Source: Clostridia bacterium
Lineage (GTDB): Bacteria > Bacillota_A > Clostridia > Oscillospirales > CAG-272
Length of the DNA: 13,928 nucleotides
Reading direction: 5' to 3'
Assembly (NCBI GenBank): GCA_017462125.1
Contig: JAFTRQ010000182.1
Span: forward strand, 1 to 13,928
Every line of letters starts with the position of its first letter. Position 1 is the stretch's first letter. Shown piece by piece: positions 13,209 to 13,928 of this stretch. Under the pieces are notes generated by a model that saw only the letters and a list, made by a program, of their open reading frames with translations, ran no database searches and had not been told where the DNA came from. A program made the translations under genes and the position numbers.

Positions 13209-13734
13209 AAAAAAGATGTTGAGGTATTTTGCCTCGAGCCGAATGCCCTAACTCAAATTCATTTGCTACCACGATATGTGAGCCACTGCGAGTCTCTCTG
13301 TAGATAAACTGGATATTATGTACGGAGGTTTATTTCGTCTAAGGGTGAATGTTGCGATGCAGTCTTAAAAATATGCGTTACAATGTAACGGTCGTGCTGA
13401 GACAGTCTTGAAATTTCAGTCTGCCGCGCGATGATGCAAGAAAGAAACTCCCAAAAAGGTTCAAAACACGCCGTTTTCGGAACGGTAAAAAGCACGCGCA
13501 AAAGGATGTCTAACGATATCTCTAAAGAAGCGTGAACACTAAAAATCAAATATGTTGCAGTATGCATCAGGAGAGTTATTTCGCTTTACGGCGAAGATAC
13601 CCACACCCTGCGCCTGACAAGCGAGCTTGTCGATCTTCGGGTGGGGTATGCGAAGCGAATTCGGCGAGTAGAAGCTTGACGAGCCACACTCTTAAGCTCC
13701 GTAGATATGATGCATGCTGTTGCATCATATCTAC
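13209..13734 (+). other. Non-coding, hairpin-rich stretch downstream of a strong promoter
   Basis: No open frame here looks like a real protein: the short frames lack ribosome sites and cross palindromes. Visible structure includes the hairpins GAGGTA/TGCCTC near 13220-13234, CGTTAC/GTAACG (13376-13390), CCGTT/AACGG near 13471-13485 and TTCGC/GCGAA (13580-13595), a nested structure at 13597-13649, and the long hairpin at 13697-13738. GGAGGTTTATTTCG (13324-13337) and GGAGAGTTATTTCG (13570-13583) resemble the tRNA-Ser 5' end found at 13735 and 13917. I could not match it to 6S RNA, tmRNA, SRP RNA, RNase P RNA or a T-box by key motifs. Confidence 0.5.
13597..13649. repeat. Nested hairpins with a GACAAG/CTTGTC core
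   Basis: An outer stem pairs ATACCC and CACCC (13597-13608, one bulged A) with GGGTGGGGTAT (13639-13649). An inner hairpin is GACAAG-CGAG-CTTGTC (13616-13631). There is no T-tract, so this is a structured element rather than a terminator. Confidence 0.7.
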
Positions 13735-13738
13735 GGAG
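13697..13738. repeat. Perfect 18-bp hairpin running into a tRNA-Ser 5' end
   Basis: CTCCGTAGATATGATGCA (13697-13714), loop TGCTGT, then the exact reverse complement (13721-13738). The last four bases, GGAG, are the first bases of the tRNA-Ser-like sequence, so the left arm carries an inverted copy of the tRNA start. Confidence 0.85.
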
Positions 13739-13779
13739 GGTTATCGAAGCGGTCATAACGAGGCGGTCTTGAAAACCCG
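13735..13779 (+). pseudogene. tRNA-Ser(UGA) 5' portion, truncated
   Basis: GGAGGGTTATCGAAGCGGTC and the following ATAACGAGGCGGTCTTGAAA match the acceptor 5' strand, D-arm and anticodon arm of bacterial tRNA-Ser; anticodon TGA is at 13770-13772 in the loop CTTGAAA. The 3' side of the anticodon stem reads ACCCGCC instead of the ACCGCC that would pair, as if one C were inserted. No variable arm, no GGTTCGAAT T-arm and no matching acceptor 3' strand follow, so this cannot be a working tRNA. Confidence 0.65.
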
Positions 13780-13806
13780 CCCGTAGCAGTCCCCTTTGTC
13801 CCCTCA

Positions 13807-13840
13807 AAAAGCCTTATATTATAAGGGTTTTCGGCATTTT
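13807..13840. terminator. Possible terminator hairpin
   Basis: CCTTAT-ATT-ATAAGG (13812-13826) is flanked by AAAA and TTTT that extend the stem after a mismatch. Read on the minus strand, CTTTTT follows the stem; on the plus strand only GGGTTTTCGG does. It is AT-rich and weak, and sits between the truncated and the terminal tRNA-Ser copies. Confidence 0.4.
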
Positions 13841-13916
13841 CTAAAACACAAAAATTTCATAGTTCTCTCGCGAAATTCTCTCCAAAATGCAGAGCATTTC
13901 GCAAAAGATAACCTAC

Positions 13917-13928
13917 GGAGGGTTATCG
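13917..13928 (+). tRNA. Possible start of a tRNA-Ser, cut by the window end
   Basis: GGAGGGTTATCG is identical to the first 12 nt of the tRNA-Ser-like sequence at 13735, and the preceding CTAC is also shared (16-nt direct repeat 13731-13746 / 13913-13928). Whether a complete tRNA follows cannot be seen. Confidence 0.35.

Noticed and set aside
13215..13520. 6S RNA, tmRNA, SRP RNA or T-box leader
   Set aside because: The first ~70 nt faintly recall 6S RNA, but I could not find complementary 5'/3' closing stems; the tmRNA, SRP and T-box signature motifs are absent.
13735..13806. Complete short tRNA-Ser using CCCTC at 13801-13805 as acceptor 3' strand
   Set aside because: Only five pairs form, the T-arm GGTTCGAAT block and long variable arm are missing, and the anticodon stem is broken by an extra C.
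13532..13807. Short frames on both strands (84 and 73 aa) containing LRRYDA-like peptides
   Set aside because: The two strands give similar peptides because of the 18-bp palindrome, there is no ribosome site, and they overlap a tRNA-like sequence.

Overview
The window looks like chromosomal DNA from a Gram-positive, probably spore-forming gut-type member of the Clostridia (Oscillospiraceae/Christensenellales-like). The reasons are strong AAGGAG-type ribosome sites, near-consensus sigma-A promoters, a SpoIIQ-like M23 peptidase behind a sigma-F-like promoter, AbrB/SpoVT and XRE regulators, a FIVAR lipoprotein and the short 'AANM' class of peptide deformylase. No rRNA and no complete tRNA is visible.

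Region 1 (1-3088) looks accessory. A terminator and a strong promoter lead a two-gene operon: a lipoprotein with four FIVAR-like repeats and a peptide deformylase. A cassette follows, bracketed by two directly repeated ~62-65 bp units (1817-1881 and 3027-3088), each carrying a 17-bp-stem hairpin. Inside are an array of small hairpins joined by ATGAATT and then by its reverse complement AATTCAT, a four-helix-bundle (S23/bAvd-like) gene, and a membrane/PH-like gene broken by two single-base frameshifts. The right-hand repeat abuts the decayed 3' end of a glycerate kinase gene (3089-3408), so the cassette junction coincides with a broken chromosomal gene. The array plus four-helix-bundle protein is the best candidate here for an uncharacterised system.

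Region 2 (3405-10129) is an ordinary, co-directional metabolic stretch: a small membrane protein, an AEC permease, a DMT/EamA transporter, a CrtO-like membrane protein, a sialate-O-acetylesterase-type SGNH esterase overlapping a GH43-like glycosidase (both without signal peptides, so cytoplasmic sugar processing), a PHP phosphoesterase, tcdA (tRNA ct6A modification) and a flavin reductase-like protein. It ends at a bidirectional terminator.

Region 3 (10194-13092) holds regulation and envelope genes. A divergent XRE regulator / AbrB pair shares an intergenic region with two copies of a 19-bp dyad. A SpoIIQ-like M23 peptidase is divergent from a membrane-anchored M14 carboxypeptidase, whose ribosome site and GTG start are separated by a small hairpin.

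Region 4 (13093-13928) has no convincing protein gene. It starts with a textbook TTGACA-17-TATAAT promoter, followed by several hundred bases of hairpin-rich sequence that may encode an unidentified RNA. It contains repeated copies of a tRNA-Ser(UGA) 5' end. One copy runs past the anticodon loop and then breaks down; another starts 12 bases before the window ends.
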